Shown here piece by piece: positions 37,332 to 46,113 of a stretch of 64,000 bases of DNA. The stretch is taken from assembly GCF_002024805.1 (NCBI RefSeq), contig NZ_CP014337.1:1054001-1118000 (forward strand). Direction: 5' to 3'. A model generated the notes under the pieces. That model was given only the letters and a program-made list of their open reading frames with translations, ran no database searches and had not been told where the DNA came from. Made by a program: the position numbers and the translations under genes. Position 1 is the first letter of the stretch, and every line of letters begins with the position of its first letter. This DNA is from Elizabethkingia bruuniana (GTDB lineage: Bacteria > Bacteroidota > Bacteroidia > Flavobacteriales > Weeksellaceae).

Positions 37332-38507
37332 ATGAAAGCCGAGAAGATTGAAATTTTTGACACTACCTTACGTGATGGGGAACAAGTCCCGGGTTGTAAA
37401 TTGAATGTAGAACAAAAGTTAGTTATCGCAGAAAAACTCGATGAGCTCGGTGTAGATATTATCGAAGCAGGTTTTCCTATTTCCAGTCCCGGTGATTTTC
37501 ATTCTGTAACCGAGATTGCAAAGTTAGTAAGAAATGCTAAAGTATGTGCACTTTCCCGTGCTCATAAAAAAGATATAGAATCTGCTGCTCAGGCACTGAA
37601 ATTTGCTAAAAGACCAAGAATTCATACAGGTATAGGAGTTTCTGAATCTCATCTTAAATATAAATTCAACATTACACTGGAGCAGGCTATCGAGCGTGCT
37701 GTAGGAGCTGTAAGTTTTGCTAAAAGCTTTGTAGAAGATGTGGAATTTTTTGCTGAAGATGCCGGAAGAACAGATAATGCCCACTTGGCGCGTGTGTGTG
37801 AAGCGGTAATTAAAGCAGGAGCTACGGTACTGAATATTCCGGATACTACCGGATATTGTCTGCCAGAAGAATATGGAGCTAAAATAAAATACCTGAAAGA
37901 AAATGTAAAGGGTATTGATAATGTAATTATCTCTTGCCACTGTCACAATGATCTTGGACTGGCTACTGCCAATTCGATCGCTGGAGCAATAAACGGAGCA
38001 AGACAAATTGAATGTACGATTAACGGAATAGGGGAAAGAGCAGGAAATACCGCTCTTGAAGAAGTGGTAATGATCTTGCAACAACACAGAGACCTTCATT
38101 TAGCTACAGATATTAATTCCAGAATGCTAACTGAACTTAGTCAACTGACTTCGGATATGATGGGAATGGTTGTACAGCCTAATAAAGCTATTGTAGGTGC
38201 TAATGCTTTTGCACACAGCTCCGGGATTCATCAGGATGGTGTGATCAAAAACCGTGAAACTTATGAGATTATTAATCCGGAAGATGTTGGGGTAACTGAA
38301 TCTTCAATTGTTCTTACAGCCAGAAGCGGACGTTCTGCATTAGCTTACAGATATAAAAATATTGGCTTTGATATTACTAAAAATGAATTGGATGTTTTAT
38401 ACTCTGAATTCTTAAAAGTAGCTGACAGCAAGAAAGAAGTAAATGATGAAGATTTGAATGTTATAATGAATGTATATAGCCAAAGTGCCAATTATGAACG
38501 CAGATAA
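37332..38507 (+). CDS. leuA: 2-isopropylmalate synthase, short form
   Basis: First committed step of leucine synthesis (EC 2.3.3.13). 391 residues with [16 protein letters not shown] near the start, [15 protein letters not shown] (metal His) and [17 protein letters not shown]. Long bacterial LeuA has a C-terminal regulatory (allosteric) domain that brings it above 500 residues; this one ends after the catalytic and linker regions, as in many Flavobacteriia, so leucine feedback may differ. Homocitrate or citramalate synthase is less likely given leuCDB downstream. Overlaps leuC by 14 bases. Confidence 0.92.
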   Translation: MKAEKIEIFDTTLRDGEQVPGCKLNVEQKLVIAEKLDELGVDIIEAGFPISSPGDFHSVTEIAKLVRNAKVCALSRAHKKDIESAAQALKFAKRPRIHTGIGVSESHLKYKFNITLEQAIERAVGAVSFAKSFVEDVEFFAEDAGRTDNAHLARVCEAVIKAGATVLNIPDTTGYCLPEEYGAKIKYLKENVKGIDNVIISCHCHNDLGLATANSIAGAINGARQIECTINGIGERAGNTALEEVVMILQQHRDLHLATDINSRMLTELSQLTSDMMGMVVQPNKAIVGANAFAHSSGIHQDGVIKNRETYEIINPEDVGVTESSIVLTARSGRSALAYRYKNIGFDITKNELDVLYSEFLKVADSKKEVNDEDLNVIMNVYSQSANYERR

Positions 38508-39876
38508 GAAGACATTATTCGATAAAGTCTGGGATGCCCATGTTGTAGATACGGTACCAGACGGACCTCAGATTATTTATATCGACAGACACCTGATCCA
38601 TGAGGTAACAAGCCCACAGGCTTTTGCCGAACTGGAAGCTAAAGGAGTACAGGTATTTCGTCCTAAACAAATTACGGCGACAGCTGACCATAATGTACCC
38701 ACATTAGATCAAGATCAGCCAATTAAAGATGACCTTTCCAGAACTCAGGTAGAACAGCTGACAGAGAATTGTAAAAAAAATAATGTAGAATTATACGGCT
38801 TAGGCCACCCATATCAAGGAATTGTACACATTATTGCTCCTGAACTGGGAATTACCCAGCCAGGGATGAGCATTGTATGTGGAGACAGTCATACGTCTAC
38901 ACATGGAGCCTTCGGAGCCATTGCTTTCGGTATTGGTACCAGTCAGGTAGCGCAAGTTTTTGCCAGCCAGTGTTTGTTACTGAATAAGCCTAAATCTATG
39001 CGTGTTACCGTGAATGGTAAACTGAATAAAGATGTACAGCCAAAAGATGTCATCCTTTATATTATTTCTAAAATCGGAACAGATGCTGGAACAGGTTATT
39101 TCTGTGAATATGCCGGAAATGTTTTTGAAGAAATGTCTATGGAAGGGCGTATGACAGTATGTAACATGAGTATAGAAATGGGAGCCCGTGGTGGAATGAT
39201 TGCACCGGATGAAACAACCTTCGCTTATGTGAAAGGTCGCAAGTTTGCACCTGAAGGAGAAGAATGGGAAAAGAAAGTGGCCTATTGGGAAACTTTGAAA
39301 TCCGATGAAGGTGCTGTTTTCGATGAAGAATTTCACTTCAATGCAGAAGATATTCATCCAATGATTACTTACGGAACAAATCCGGGAATGGGGATTTCAG
39401 TAAATGAAAGTGTTCCGACCCCCGTAACTGAATCTGAAGCGAAAGCTCTTAAATATATGGGGTTACATGCGGGGCAGTCTGCCAGTGATATTCCTGTGAA
39501 TTATGTATTTATTGGTAGCTGTACCAATGCAAGGATCGAAGATTTTCGTTCAGTAGCAGAATACATTAAAGGAAAGAGAAAAGCCGAAAATATTAATGCG
39601 CTTATCGTTCCGGGATCACAACAGGTTGTAACACAGATTTATGATGAAGGACTGGATAAAGTATTTACAGAAGCCGGTTTCCAAATTCGTCAGCCTGGTT
39701 GTTCAGCATGTCTGGCAATGAACGATGATAAAATCCCTGAAGGTGAATATTGTGTTTCTACATCGAATAGAAATTTTGAAGGAAGACAGGGACAAGGTGC
39801 CAGAACTATCCTGGCAAGTCCGCTAACTGCAGCTAAGGTAGCAGTAGAAGGGAGAATTTTAATCTCTAAAAATTAA
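38494..39876 (+). CDS. leuC: 3-isopropylmalate dehydratase large subunit
   Basis: Aconitase-family isomerase (EC 4.2.1.33) of about 460 residues. The start at 38494 ([16 protein letters not shown]) matches the family; an earlier in-frame ATG at 38470 lies inside leuA. The 4Fe-4S ligands are in [13 protein letters not shown] and [32 protein letters not shown] is the classic aconitase signature. Works with LeuD (39881). Confidence 0.96.
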   Translation: MNADKKTLFDKVWDAHVVDTVPDGPQIIYIDRHLIHEVTSPQAFAELEAKGVQVFRPKQITATADHNVPTLDQDQPIKDDLSRTQVEQLTENCKKNNVELYGLGHPYQGIVHIIAPELGITQPGMSIVCGDSHTSTHGAFGAIAFGIGTSQVAQVFASQCLLLNKPKSMRVTVNGKLNKDVQPKDVILYIISKIGTDAGTGYFCEYAGNVFEEMSMEGRMTVCNMSIEMGARGGMIAPDETTFAYVKGRKFAPEGEEWEKKVAYWETLKSDEGAVFDEEFHFNAEDIHPMITYGTNPGMGISVNESVPTPVTESEAKALKYMGLHAGQSASDIPVNYVFIGSCTNARIEDFRSVAEYIKGKRKAENINALIVPGSQQVVTQIYDEGLDKVFTEAGFQIRQPGCSACLAMNDDKIPEGEYCVSTSNRNFEGRQGQGARTILASPLTAAKVAVEGRILISKN

Positions 39877-39880
39877 GAAA

Positions 39881-40471
39881 ATGCAGAAGCTTACACATAT
39901 TACTTCAACAGCAATTCCTTTACCAACGGAAAATATAGATACAGACCAGATTATTCCTGCAAGATTCCTAAAAAGTATTGACAAGAATGGTTTTGGACAA
40001 AATGTTTTCAGAGACTGGAGATTTGATAAAGAAAATAATCCGAATACAGATTTTGTCCTTAATAATCCAAAATATTCCGGAGAAATACTGGTAGCAGGTA
40101 ACAATTTTGGTTGCGGAAGTAGCCGAGAGCATGCTGCATGGGCGTTAACAGGATACGGATTTAAAGTGGTTGTATCCAGCTATTTTGCCGATATCTTCAG
40201 AGGTAACGCACTGAATAACGGATTGCTGCCTGTAAAAGTATCCGAAGAATTTCTGAAAGAACTATTACAAACCATAACTAATAACCCTGAAACCGAAATT
40301 TCAGTGGACGTAGAGAAGCAAACTATAACCTTTAACCATAAATCCGAAAGCTTCGATCTAGACTCTTACAAAAAGATATGTTTGATGAATGGCTATGACG
40401 ATATTGATTTCTTGATCAGTAAAAGAGATAAGATCGACGCTTTCGAAAAAAACTTACAAAACACATTCTAA
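39881..40471 (+). CDS. leuD: 3-isopropylmalate dehydratase small subunit
   Basis: 196 residues with TENIDTDQIIPARFLK and the swivel-domain motif NNFGCGSSREHAAWAL. Partner of LeuC. Four bases after leuC; its TAA stop shares one base with the leuB ATG (TAATG), a sign of translational coupling. Confidence 0.96.
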   Translation: MQKLTHITSTAIPLPTENIDTDQIIPARFLKSIDKNGFGQNVFRDWRFDKENNPNTDFVLNNPKYSGEILVAGNNFGCGSSREHAAWALTGYGFKVVVSSYFADIFRGNALNNGLLPVKVSEEFLKELLQTITNNPETEISVDVEKQTITFNHKSESFDLDSYKKICLMNGYDDIDFLISKRDKIDAFEKNLQNTF

Positions 40472-41592
40472 TGAGCGAAATGAAAATTGCTGTACTTGCT
40501 GGTGATGGAATAGGACCGGAAGTAGTAAATGAAAGTATTAAAGTATTAAATGCCGTTTCTGAAGTATACGGTTGCAAATTTCAGTTTCAGGAGGCTATAG
40601 TTGGTGCTGAAGCCATTTTCCAGACGGGAAATCCTTTACCAGATGAAACACTGGATATCTGCAAAAACTCAGATGCAGTATTGTTTGGTGCAATTGGTGA
40701 TCCGTATTTTGATAACAATCCGGAAGCAAAAGTACGCCCGGAGCAGGGATTGTTAAAGCTAAGAAAAGAGTTGGGACTATTCGCTAACCTGAGACCTGTG
40801 AAAATCTTTGACAAGGTAGCAGAAAGCAGCCCGTTGAAAAAAGAGATTATCGACGGAACAGATATGGTAATTTACCGTGAGCTGATTAGTGGTATTTATT
40901 TCGGTGAGAAATTTACAGAAGAGAATGGTGAATATGCATATGATGTTTGCCAATATAACAGAGCGGATATTGAAAGAATTGCACACCTTGCATTTCAGGC
41001 CGCTCAGAAGCGTCGTAAGAAGCTTACATTAATCGATAAAGCAAATGTATTGGATACGTCCAGATTGTGGCGTAAAGTATGTCAGGAGATAGCTCCTCAG
41101 TATGAAGATGTTGTTTTAGATTACATTTTTGTGGACAATGCAGCAATGCAAATGATCCTGAATCCGAAACAGTTTGACGTTATTTTGACAGAAAACATGT
41201 TCGGAGATATTATCTCGGATGAAGCAAGTGTTATTGGTGGATCTATCGGCCTAATGCCATCCGCATCGGTAGGAGAGTCTAACTCGATGTTTGAACCAAT
41301 TCATGGATCTTATCCGCAAGCTAAAGGGAAAGGAATTGCCAATCCGTTAGCATCTATTTTAAGTGCAGCAATGATGCTGGACCACCTTGGGTGGGATGTT
41401 GCTGCCAGAACGATTGAGAAAGCTGTAGAAAAAGCTATAGCAGAAGGTTTTGTAACCCAGGATCTCAATACGACAAAATCTTATTCTACCTCGGAGGTAG
41501 GGAGTTTTGTAGCGGAGTTTATCCGTAATACACAGCATGGTAGTTATTACAACTACGAAAACATTCAAATTGGAAAATCTACGATAGTTTAA
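40471..41592 (+). CDS. leuB: 3-isopropylmalate dehydrogenase
   Basis: 373 residues, NAD-dependent oxidative decarboxylation (EC 1.1.1.85). Start KIAVLAGDGIGPEVV, substrate-binding RPEQGLLKLRKELGLFANLR, and the metal/substrate motif NMFGDIISDEASVIGGSIGL are clear. Last gene of the operon, followed by a terminator. Confidence 0.97.
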   Translation: MSEMKIAVLAGDGIGPEVVNESIKVLNAVSEVYGCKFQFQEAIVGAEAIFQTGNPLPDETLDICKNSDAVLFGAIGDPYFDNNPEAKVRPEQGLLKLRKELGLFANLRPVKIFDKVAESSPLKKEIIDGTDMVIYRELISGIYFGEKFTEENGEYAYDVCQYNRADIERIAHLAFQAAQKRRKKLTLIDKANVLDTSRLWRKVCQEIAPQYEDVVLDYIFVDNAAMQMILNPKQFDVILTENMFGDIISDEASVIGGSIGLMPSASVGESNSMFEPIHGSYPQAKGKGIANPLASILSAAMMLDHLGWDVAARTIEKAVEKAIAEGFVTQDLNTTKSYSTSEVGSFVAEFIRNTQHGSYYNYENIQIGKSTIV

Positions 41593-41631
41593 ATATTAAA
41601 GTTGATTTATTATTAGGGTTTATTTTTTGAA

Positions 41632-41660
41632 AGGCCTCCGACATGTTCGGGGGTCTTTCT
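41632..41660 (+). terminator. leuACDB terminator
   Basis: AGGCCTCCGA-N5-TCGGGGGTCT then TTTCT: ten-base stem with two wobble pairs, 40 bases after leuB. Confidence 0.8.
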
Positions 41661-41677
41661 ACTTTTAATAGAATTTT

Positions 41678-41905
41678 GTATTAAGATAGCGTTCCTCCGG
41701 AACGCCCTGAATTTTCATAAATTATAATCTATATAGATAAAGCTCCTGACGGAGTTCTTCATTCATTATGATGAACTATATTTTCTGTATAAAGTTTCAT
41801 AAGATAAGAAATCAACAGGAATTAGAACAAAGTTTCGGAGGAGCCTGATCTGTGTAAAAAACGGGTGTATAGAGAAGTAAGTATTCCGGAGGGATACTAT
41901 CTGCC
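41678..41905. repeat. Cluster of four REP-like hairpin repeats
   Basis: Four degenerate copies of a unit made of a short hairpin followed by TATCT: minus-strand copies at 41678-41709 (GCGTTCCGGAGGAACGCTAT) and 41735-41758 (AACTCCGTCAGGAGCTTTAT), plus-strand copies at 41830-41852 (GTTTCGGAGGAGCCTGATCT) and 41881-41905 (TATTCCGGAGGGATACTATC). Stem bases change in pairs or to G-T wobbles, so structure is kept. The cluster lies between the terminators of the convergent leu operon and DUF4230 gene. The first copy matches the one at 55175-55206 at 29 of 32 bases in opposite orientation. Confidence 0.7.
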
Positions 41906-41971
41906 AATAGCAATATATTTCTCTGTATTTCCCGGGATTTGTATCTGATTTGTTATCGTTAATTTAAAAAT

Positions 41972-42010
41972 AAAAAGTTCATAGGTCTTTGAGATCTATG
42001 AGCTTTTTTA
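41972..42010 (-). terminator. Terminator after the DUF4230 gene
   Basis: AAAAAGTTCATAGGTC-N5-GATCTATGAGCTTTTT: 16-base stem with two wobbles and a T-rich tail on the minus strand, 20 bases after the gene. Confidence 0.85.
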
Positions 42011-42030
42011 AACCTTGCCAAAGATATATT

Positions 42031-42639
42031 TTAAAGAATAATTCCTTTTAATTCGCCGGTTTTATCCTCTATTTTATAATTCAAGGCTTTAGCCAAAACA
42101 AAAATATCATTTAGGTTATGAACCAACTGTTCATGCCCTTCCTGTTCCAGTTTCTTCTGGTCAACACTTTTTACCATGTTTTGTTTAGCCGATTCCATAA
42201 TGCCATTAATGCTTTTCTGGTCGAATCTGTTCATGGCATAATCATCCATAAAGTGAATTTTCACATCCGGATAAATTTTAATCTCGGCTCTTGGAAGCTC
42301 TGTAATTACCAATTTTTTGTTAATGGTATCTACATCTATCTTCATTTGCTTCAGATCATAGGTTACCTGCGCTTTAGCAGTTGTATACAATACCATTTCC
42401 TTAGGAAGAATGTCATAGCCTCCAAATTTAAAAGCAGCGCTTTTATGCGTCTGAAAGCTTGAGAAATTCTGCTCTAAAACCACCATTTTATTCATTTTGC
42501 TGATCTGATTAGTAATCAGATAATAATCCTGATTAATGGCTTCAGCTTTTTTCTCTTTGCAGCCGCGCCATATGGAAACAACAAGAAGAGTAGAGAGTAT
42601 ACCGATTAAAATACCTATGTAAGTTGGAGTTCTTCTCAA
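42031..42639 (-). CDS. DUF4230 domain membrane-anchored protein
   Basis: 202 residues with one N-terminal membrane segment (about 7-24) and a periplasmic DUF4230 domain: KMVVLEQNFSSFQTHKSAAF, LYTTAKAQVTYDLKQMKID and a long C-terminal helix. Widespread in Bacteroidota; function unknown. It follows the thioredoxin-fold gene by 36 bases on the same strand. Confidence 0.82.
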   Translation of the reverse strand: MRRTPTYIGILIGILSTLLVVSIWRGCKEKKAEAINQDYYLITNQISKMNKMVVLEQNFSSFQTHKSAAFKFGGYDILPKEMVLYTTAKAQVTYDLKQMKIDVDTINKKLVITELPRAEIKIYPDVKIHFMDDYAMNRFDQKSINGIMESAKQNMVKSVDQKKLEQEGHEQLVHNLNDIFVLAKALNYKIEDKTGELKGIIL

Positions 42640-42675
42640 AGAAAAATGTTTTAATGATTATTGATGAAATAGAGT

Positions 42676-43212
42676 TTAAGAAGAAGATTTTGCTTTATTA
42701 ATAATATTCAGCAAATCTTTTTCCAAGAATCCTGTTTCCGGAGCTTCCGTAATTCGCCCAATTTCTTTACCGTCTTTTTTTATAATAAAAGTTGGAACAT
42801 GGGTAACGTTATAAACTTTCTCGTCCTCATGAGGGCTTTTCTTCTGACGGTCTAAAGCGAAAATCTGTACTTTGTCTACAGGATATTTCAATTCCTGCAG
42901 TATTTTGATAAATCTTGGAAATTCACGGTGGCTATCCGGGCACCATGATCCAATAAAAATGGTGATTTCGTAAGAAGAAATATTTTCTTTTTCCAGTTTT
43001 TTTATAGAAGGCTGATCGACAACATAAGGAGTATATTCTTCATCATACCATGCTTTAAAGGGCTTTTTGTTGAATGGTTCCATATTTTGCTGCCCGATGA
43101 GTAAAACACCTCTTTCATTTTTAATGCGCTGATTTATTTCACTTGTCTGAGCGTTTACAGAATATGTAGATAAAGCCATAAAGGCCAAAGTCGCTATGAA
43201 TACTTTTTTCAT
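42676..43212 (-). CDS. Exported thioredoxin-fold protein with a single active-site cysteine
   Basis: 178 residues: signal peptide (1-21, VNAQ) and a thioredoxin fold with ITIFIGSWCPDSHREFPRF (Cys91) and cis-proline VPTF (Pro140). The usual WCxxC is WCPDS here: the second cysteine is Ser94. Single-cysteine forms cannot do a normal dithiol exchange; they can act on glutathionylated or sulfenylated cysteines, or as monothiol chaperones. Periplasmic. Function unassigned. Confidence 0.85.
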   Translation of the reverse strand: MKKVFIATLAFMALSTYSVNAQTSEINQRIKNERGVLLIGQQNMEPFNKKPFKAWYDEEYTPYVVDQPSIKKLEKENISSYEITIFIGSWCPDSHREFPRFIKILQELKYPVDKVQIFALDRQKKSPHEDEKVYNVTHVPTFIIKKDGKEIGRITEAPETGFLEKDLLNIINKAKSSS

Positions 43213-43360
43213 TGGTGAGATAGATTATTAAACAAATATAAGCAATGTCTTATTTTAAAATACGAAGTATGAATTACGAATTTTGAAATATATTGATGTA
43301 CAATTCAAACCTCGAATACTTCCAATATATAGAATATTTCGTGCCAAACTTTCGGTCAAT

Positions 43361-43390
43361 AAAAAAGCCTGAAAAAATCAGGCTTTATTT
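43361..43390 (-). terminator. Terminator after the acyl-CoA dehydrogenase gene
   Basis: AAAGCCTGA-N5-TCAGGCTTT with T6 on the minus strand, directly after the stop. Confidence 0.88.
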
Positions 43391-43391
43391 T

Positions 43392-44531
43392 TTATCTTGT
43401 AATGTCTCTTCCGATAACGAGTTTTTGTATCTCAGAAGTTCCTTCACCTATCGTACAAAGCTTGGAGTCTCTGTAGTATTTCTCTGCAGGGAAGTCTTTG
43501 GTGTAGCCGTAGCCTCCAAAGATCTGAACAGCTTCATTTGCTATTTTTACGCAGGCTTCAGAAGCATATAGCTTTGCTATGGCTCCTTCACGAGTCATTT
43601 TTTGTTTTGTATTTTTAAGATAAGCTGCACGTTGAATCAATAATTCTGAAGCATCTATTTCAGTTACCATATCTGCCAATTTGAAGTTGATAGCCTGGAA
43701 ATCAGCAATAGCCTGACCAAACTGCTTTCTCTCTTTAGCGTATTTTAATGCAGCTTTATAAGCGCCTTTAGCAATCCCTAAACTTAGTGCAGCAATGGAA
43801 ATTCTTCCGCCGTCCAATATCTTTAGTGCCTGCTTAAAGCCTTCACCAACTTCACCTAAACGGTGGCTGTCTGGTACTCTTACATTATCGAAGATTAATT
43901 CGGCTGTTTCAGATGCACGCATTCCTAGTTTGTTTTCCTTTTTACCAGAGGTAAAACCAGGCATTCCTTTTTCTAAAACAAAAGCAGTAGCATTATTAGG
44001 AGCGCCTTTTTCTCCGGTACGCGTCATTACAACAGCAATGTCACCCGAAATAGCATGGGTGATAAAGTTTTTGGCACCATTGATAATCCAGTCGTCACCA
44101 TCTCTTACAGCTGTAGTGGACATTCCTCCGGCATCGGAGCCAGTATTGTGTTCAGTAAGTCCCCAGGCTCCGATTACTTTTCCGGAAGCTAGTTGTGGTA
44201 ACCATTTCATTCTTTGTTCTTCGTTTGCAAATTCATAAATATGATTGGTGCAAAGTGAATTGTGAGCAGCAACAGAAAGTCCTATAGAAGGGTCTACTTG
44301 TGAAATTTCATCTACAATAGCTACATATTCATGGTAAGAAAGTCCGGAACCTCCGTATTTTTCCGGGATAACAATTCCCATAAAGCCCATTTCACCAAGC
44401 TGGTGAAATAAATCTTTTGGAAAATGTTGTGATTCATCCCAGTCCATGATATGTGGGCGAATATTTTTTTCTGCAAAATCACGCGCTGTTTCAGCGATCA
44501 TTTTCAGGTTTTCTGAAATTTCGAAATTCAT
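43392..44531 (-). CDS. Acyl-CoA dehydrogenase
   Basis: 379 residues, FAD-dependent short/medium-chain family. Motifs: AWGLTEHNTGSDAGGM (FAD/substrate), RKQFGQAIADFQAINFKLAD, GGYGYTKDFPAEKYYRDSK, and catalytic Glu363 in IGEGTSEIQ. It oxidises an acyl-CoA in fatty-acid or branched-chain degradation; chain specificity cannot be read from sequence. Single gene. Confidence 0.93.
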   Translation of the reverse strand: MNFEISENLKMIAETARDFAEKNIRPHIMDWDESQHFPKDLFHQLGEMGFMGIVIPEKYGGSGLSYHEYVAIVDEISQVDPSIGLSVAAHNSLCTNHIYEFANEEQRMKWLPQLASGKVIGAWGLTEHNTGSDAGGMSTTAVRDGDDWIINGAKNFITHAISGDIAVVMTRTGEKGAPNNATAFVLEKGMPGFTSGKKENKLGMRASETAELIFDNVRVPDSHRLGEVGEGFKQALKILDGGRISIAALSLGIAKGAYKAALKYAKERKQFGQAIADFQAINFKLADMVTEIDASELLIQRAAYLKNTKQKMTREGAIAKLYASEACVKIANEAVQIFGGYGYTKDFPAEKYYRDSKLCTIGEGTSEIQKLVIGRDITR

Positions 44532-44607
44532 AGGTGTCTATTTTTCTCAAATATAATGAAAAACATAAGAAAATTGCATTTTTTTAATACGTCTGATATT
44601 CAGTGTT

Positions 44608-46038
44608 TTATTTTCTTTCACTAATAGTGGGAACACCTTTATTTAGTTCCAGTATATGTTTTACACAAGAAGGTACTTCGTTATCGTAATGGCTGATGAA
44701 GAGCATGCTGATGTTGCTACTCTGATGGATTTGTTCCAAAAGATGAGTAATTGTAGTAATCTGAGAATCATCCAATCCCTGGCAAGGTTCGTCTAAAGCA
44801 AGCATAACCGGATCTTTTATAAGTGCCCTGGCAATCAGTACCAGTCGTTGTTCTCCGCTGGATAAAAAAGACAGTAGTTTTGTTGCTTTACCTTCCAGTG
44901 AAAAGAAACTGAGCCATTCTTTTACTTTTAATATCTGTTGTTCATTTAGTTTTCTGAACAGACCGATAGTGTCAAAGAAACCAGATCCAATAGCTTGTTC
45001 AACAGTTGTATTACGGTCAAAAAAGTTATACAATTCCGGTGATACAAATCCAATTTTCTTTTTTATGTCCCAAATACTTTCTCCACTACCTCTTTTTTTT
45101 CCAAACAGATAAATCTGCTGAGAGTAGGCTTGTGGATTATCGCCATTAATAAGACTAAGGAGAGTGGATTTTCCGGCGCCGTTGTATCCTTTTATCTGCC
45201 AGCACTCGCCAGGATTTACCTGCCAATTGATATTGTTTAGGATAATATTGTTGTTGTACTGAATTGTCACATTTTCCATCCGAATCAGAGGTGTATCAAC
45301 AGACGGATTTTGAATAATAGGTAGAGGTTTGTTGAATTCAGTCTGTTGTGTTTCAGTGAAACTAAGCCGGTTTATGCTGTTGTATTCTATGATGCCACCG
45401 TCGGACATTTCTGCGAAATGAGTAATGCAGTCCGGAATGTTATGGTGGTCTGTAATCAGAATAATTTTTACATTTTCAACGGCCAGTTGATTGATAATTG
45501 TATGTAGTTCTCTTCTGCTTAGAACATCAAGTCCTGTGAAAACTTTATCCAGAATCAGGATTTCGGGACTACTCAGCAAATAGCTAATCAGCTGCATTTT
45601 TTTTAGCTCTCCATTAGAGAGTTGTATAAGAGGAGCTTGTGCTCTATGTGTTAACTGGAATCTATCCAGCCACTTGTTTACAGATTCTGTATCGCCTTTT
45701 TTCAAAAGTTCATCTGTAAGAGTTGCTGAATCCTCAGCATCGCTGGTGTTGAATCGCTGCTGATAATAAAAATCAGAGAGATTGGACTTATTTTTTAACG
45801 CATATGTACTGGTGATATAAGCGATTTTGGGTTTTGTTAGTTCATTGTTTTTTCTGTATTCTATGGTTCCGGTATGTAAAATTTGCCCTTTTAAAGCCAT
45901 TGCTAGGAGCGATTTTCCACTTCCGCTAGGCCCTAGTATGGCAAGGTGTTCTCCGGAATTTAAAGTAAAGTCAATGTCATTTAGTAAGCTATCGTTGCCC
46001 CTTTTAACGGACACATTTTTTAGTATAATACTGTTCAT
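44608..46038 (-). CDS. Tandem ABC ATPase (ModF-like), first site degenerate
   Basis: 476 residues with two ABC domains and no membrane segment. Domain 1: Walker A GPSGSGKS (36-43), signature LSNGE (140-144), Walker B LILDK with Lys165 in place of the catalytic Glu. Domain 2: Walker A GYNGAGKS (284-291), signature LSSGE (392-396), Walker B LALDE (Asp416, Glu417). The layout resembles E. coli ModF/PhrA-type soluble ABC proteins of unclear role. In domain 1 ATP may bind but hydrolyse poorly. No permease is adjacent. Confidence 0.86.
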   Translation of the reverse strand: MNSIILKNVSVKRGNDSLLNDIDFTLNSGEHLAILGPSGSGKSLLAMALKGQILHTGTIEYRKNNELTKPKIAYITSTYALKNKSNLSDFYYQQRFNTSDAEDSATLTDELLKKGDTESVNKWLDRFQLTHRAQAPLIQLSNGELKKMQLISYLLSSPEILILDKVFTGLDVLSRRELHTIINQLAVENVKIILITDHHNIPDCITHFAEMSDGGIIEYNSINRLSFTETQQTEFNKPLPIIQNPSVDTPLIRMENVTIQYNNNIILNNINWQVNPGECWQIKGYNGAGKSTLLSLINGDNPQAYSQQIYLFGKKRGSGESIWDIKKKIGFVSPELYNFFDRNTTVEQAIGSGFFDTIGLFRKLNEQQILKVKEWLSFFSLEGKATKLLSFLSSGEQRLVLIARALIKDPVMLALDEPCQGLDDSQITTITHLLEQIHQSSNISMLFISHYDNEVPSCVKHILELNKGVPTISERK

Positions 46039-46113
46039 TGGTTGTCGGTTATTAGTTTGGTTGCTTAGTAGTATAAGCGAATGGTTACACGAATTTACGT
46101 ATTTGTAATTGTA

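Noticed and set aside
37524-38099. 191-codon minus-strand frame opposite leuA
   Set aside because: It lies wholly inside the well-supported leuA gene; composition is that of an antisense shadow.
38470-38493. Upstream ATG giving eight extra residues on LeuC
   Set aside because: LeuC homologues start at or near MNADKKTLF; the extension falls deep inside leuA.
43795-44238. 147-codon plus-strand frame opposite acyl-CoA dehydrogenase
   Set aside because: Antisense to a confident gene; Ser/Pro-rich shadow composition.
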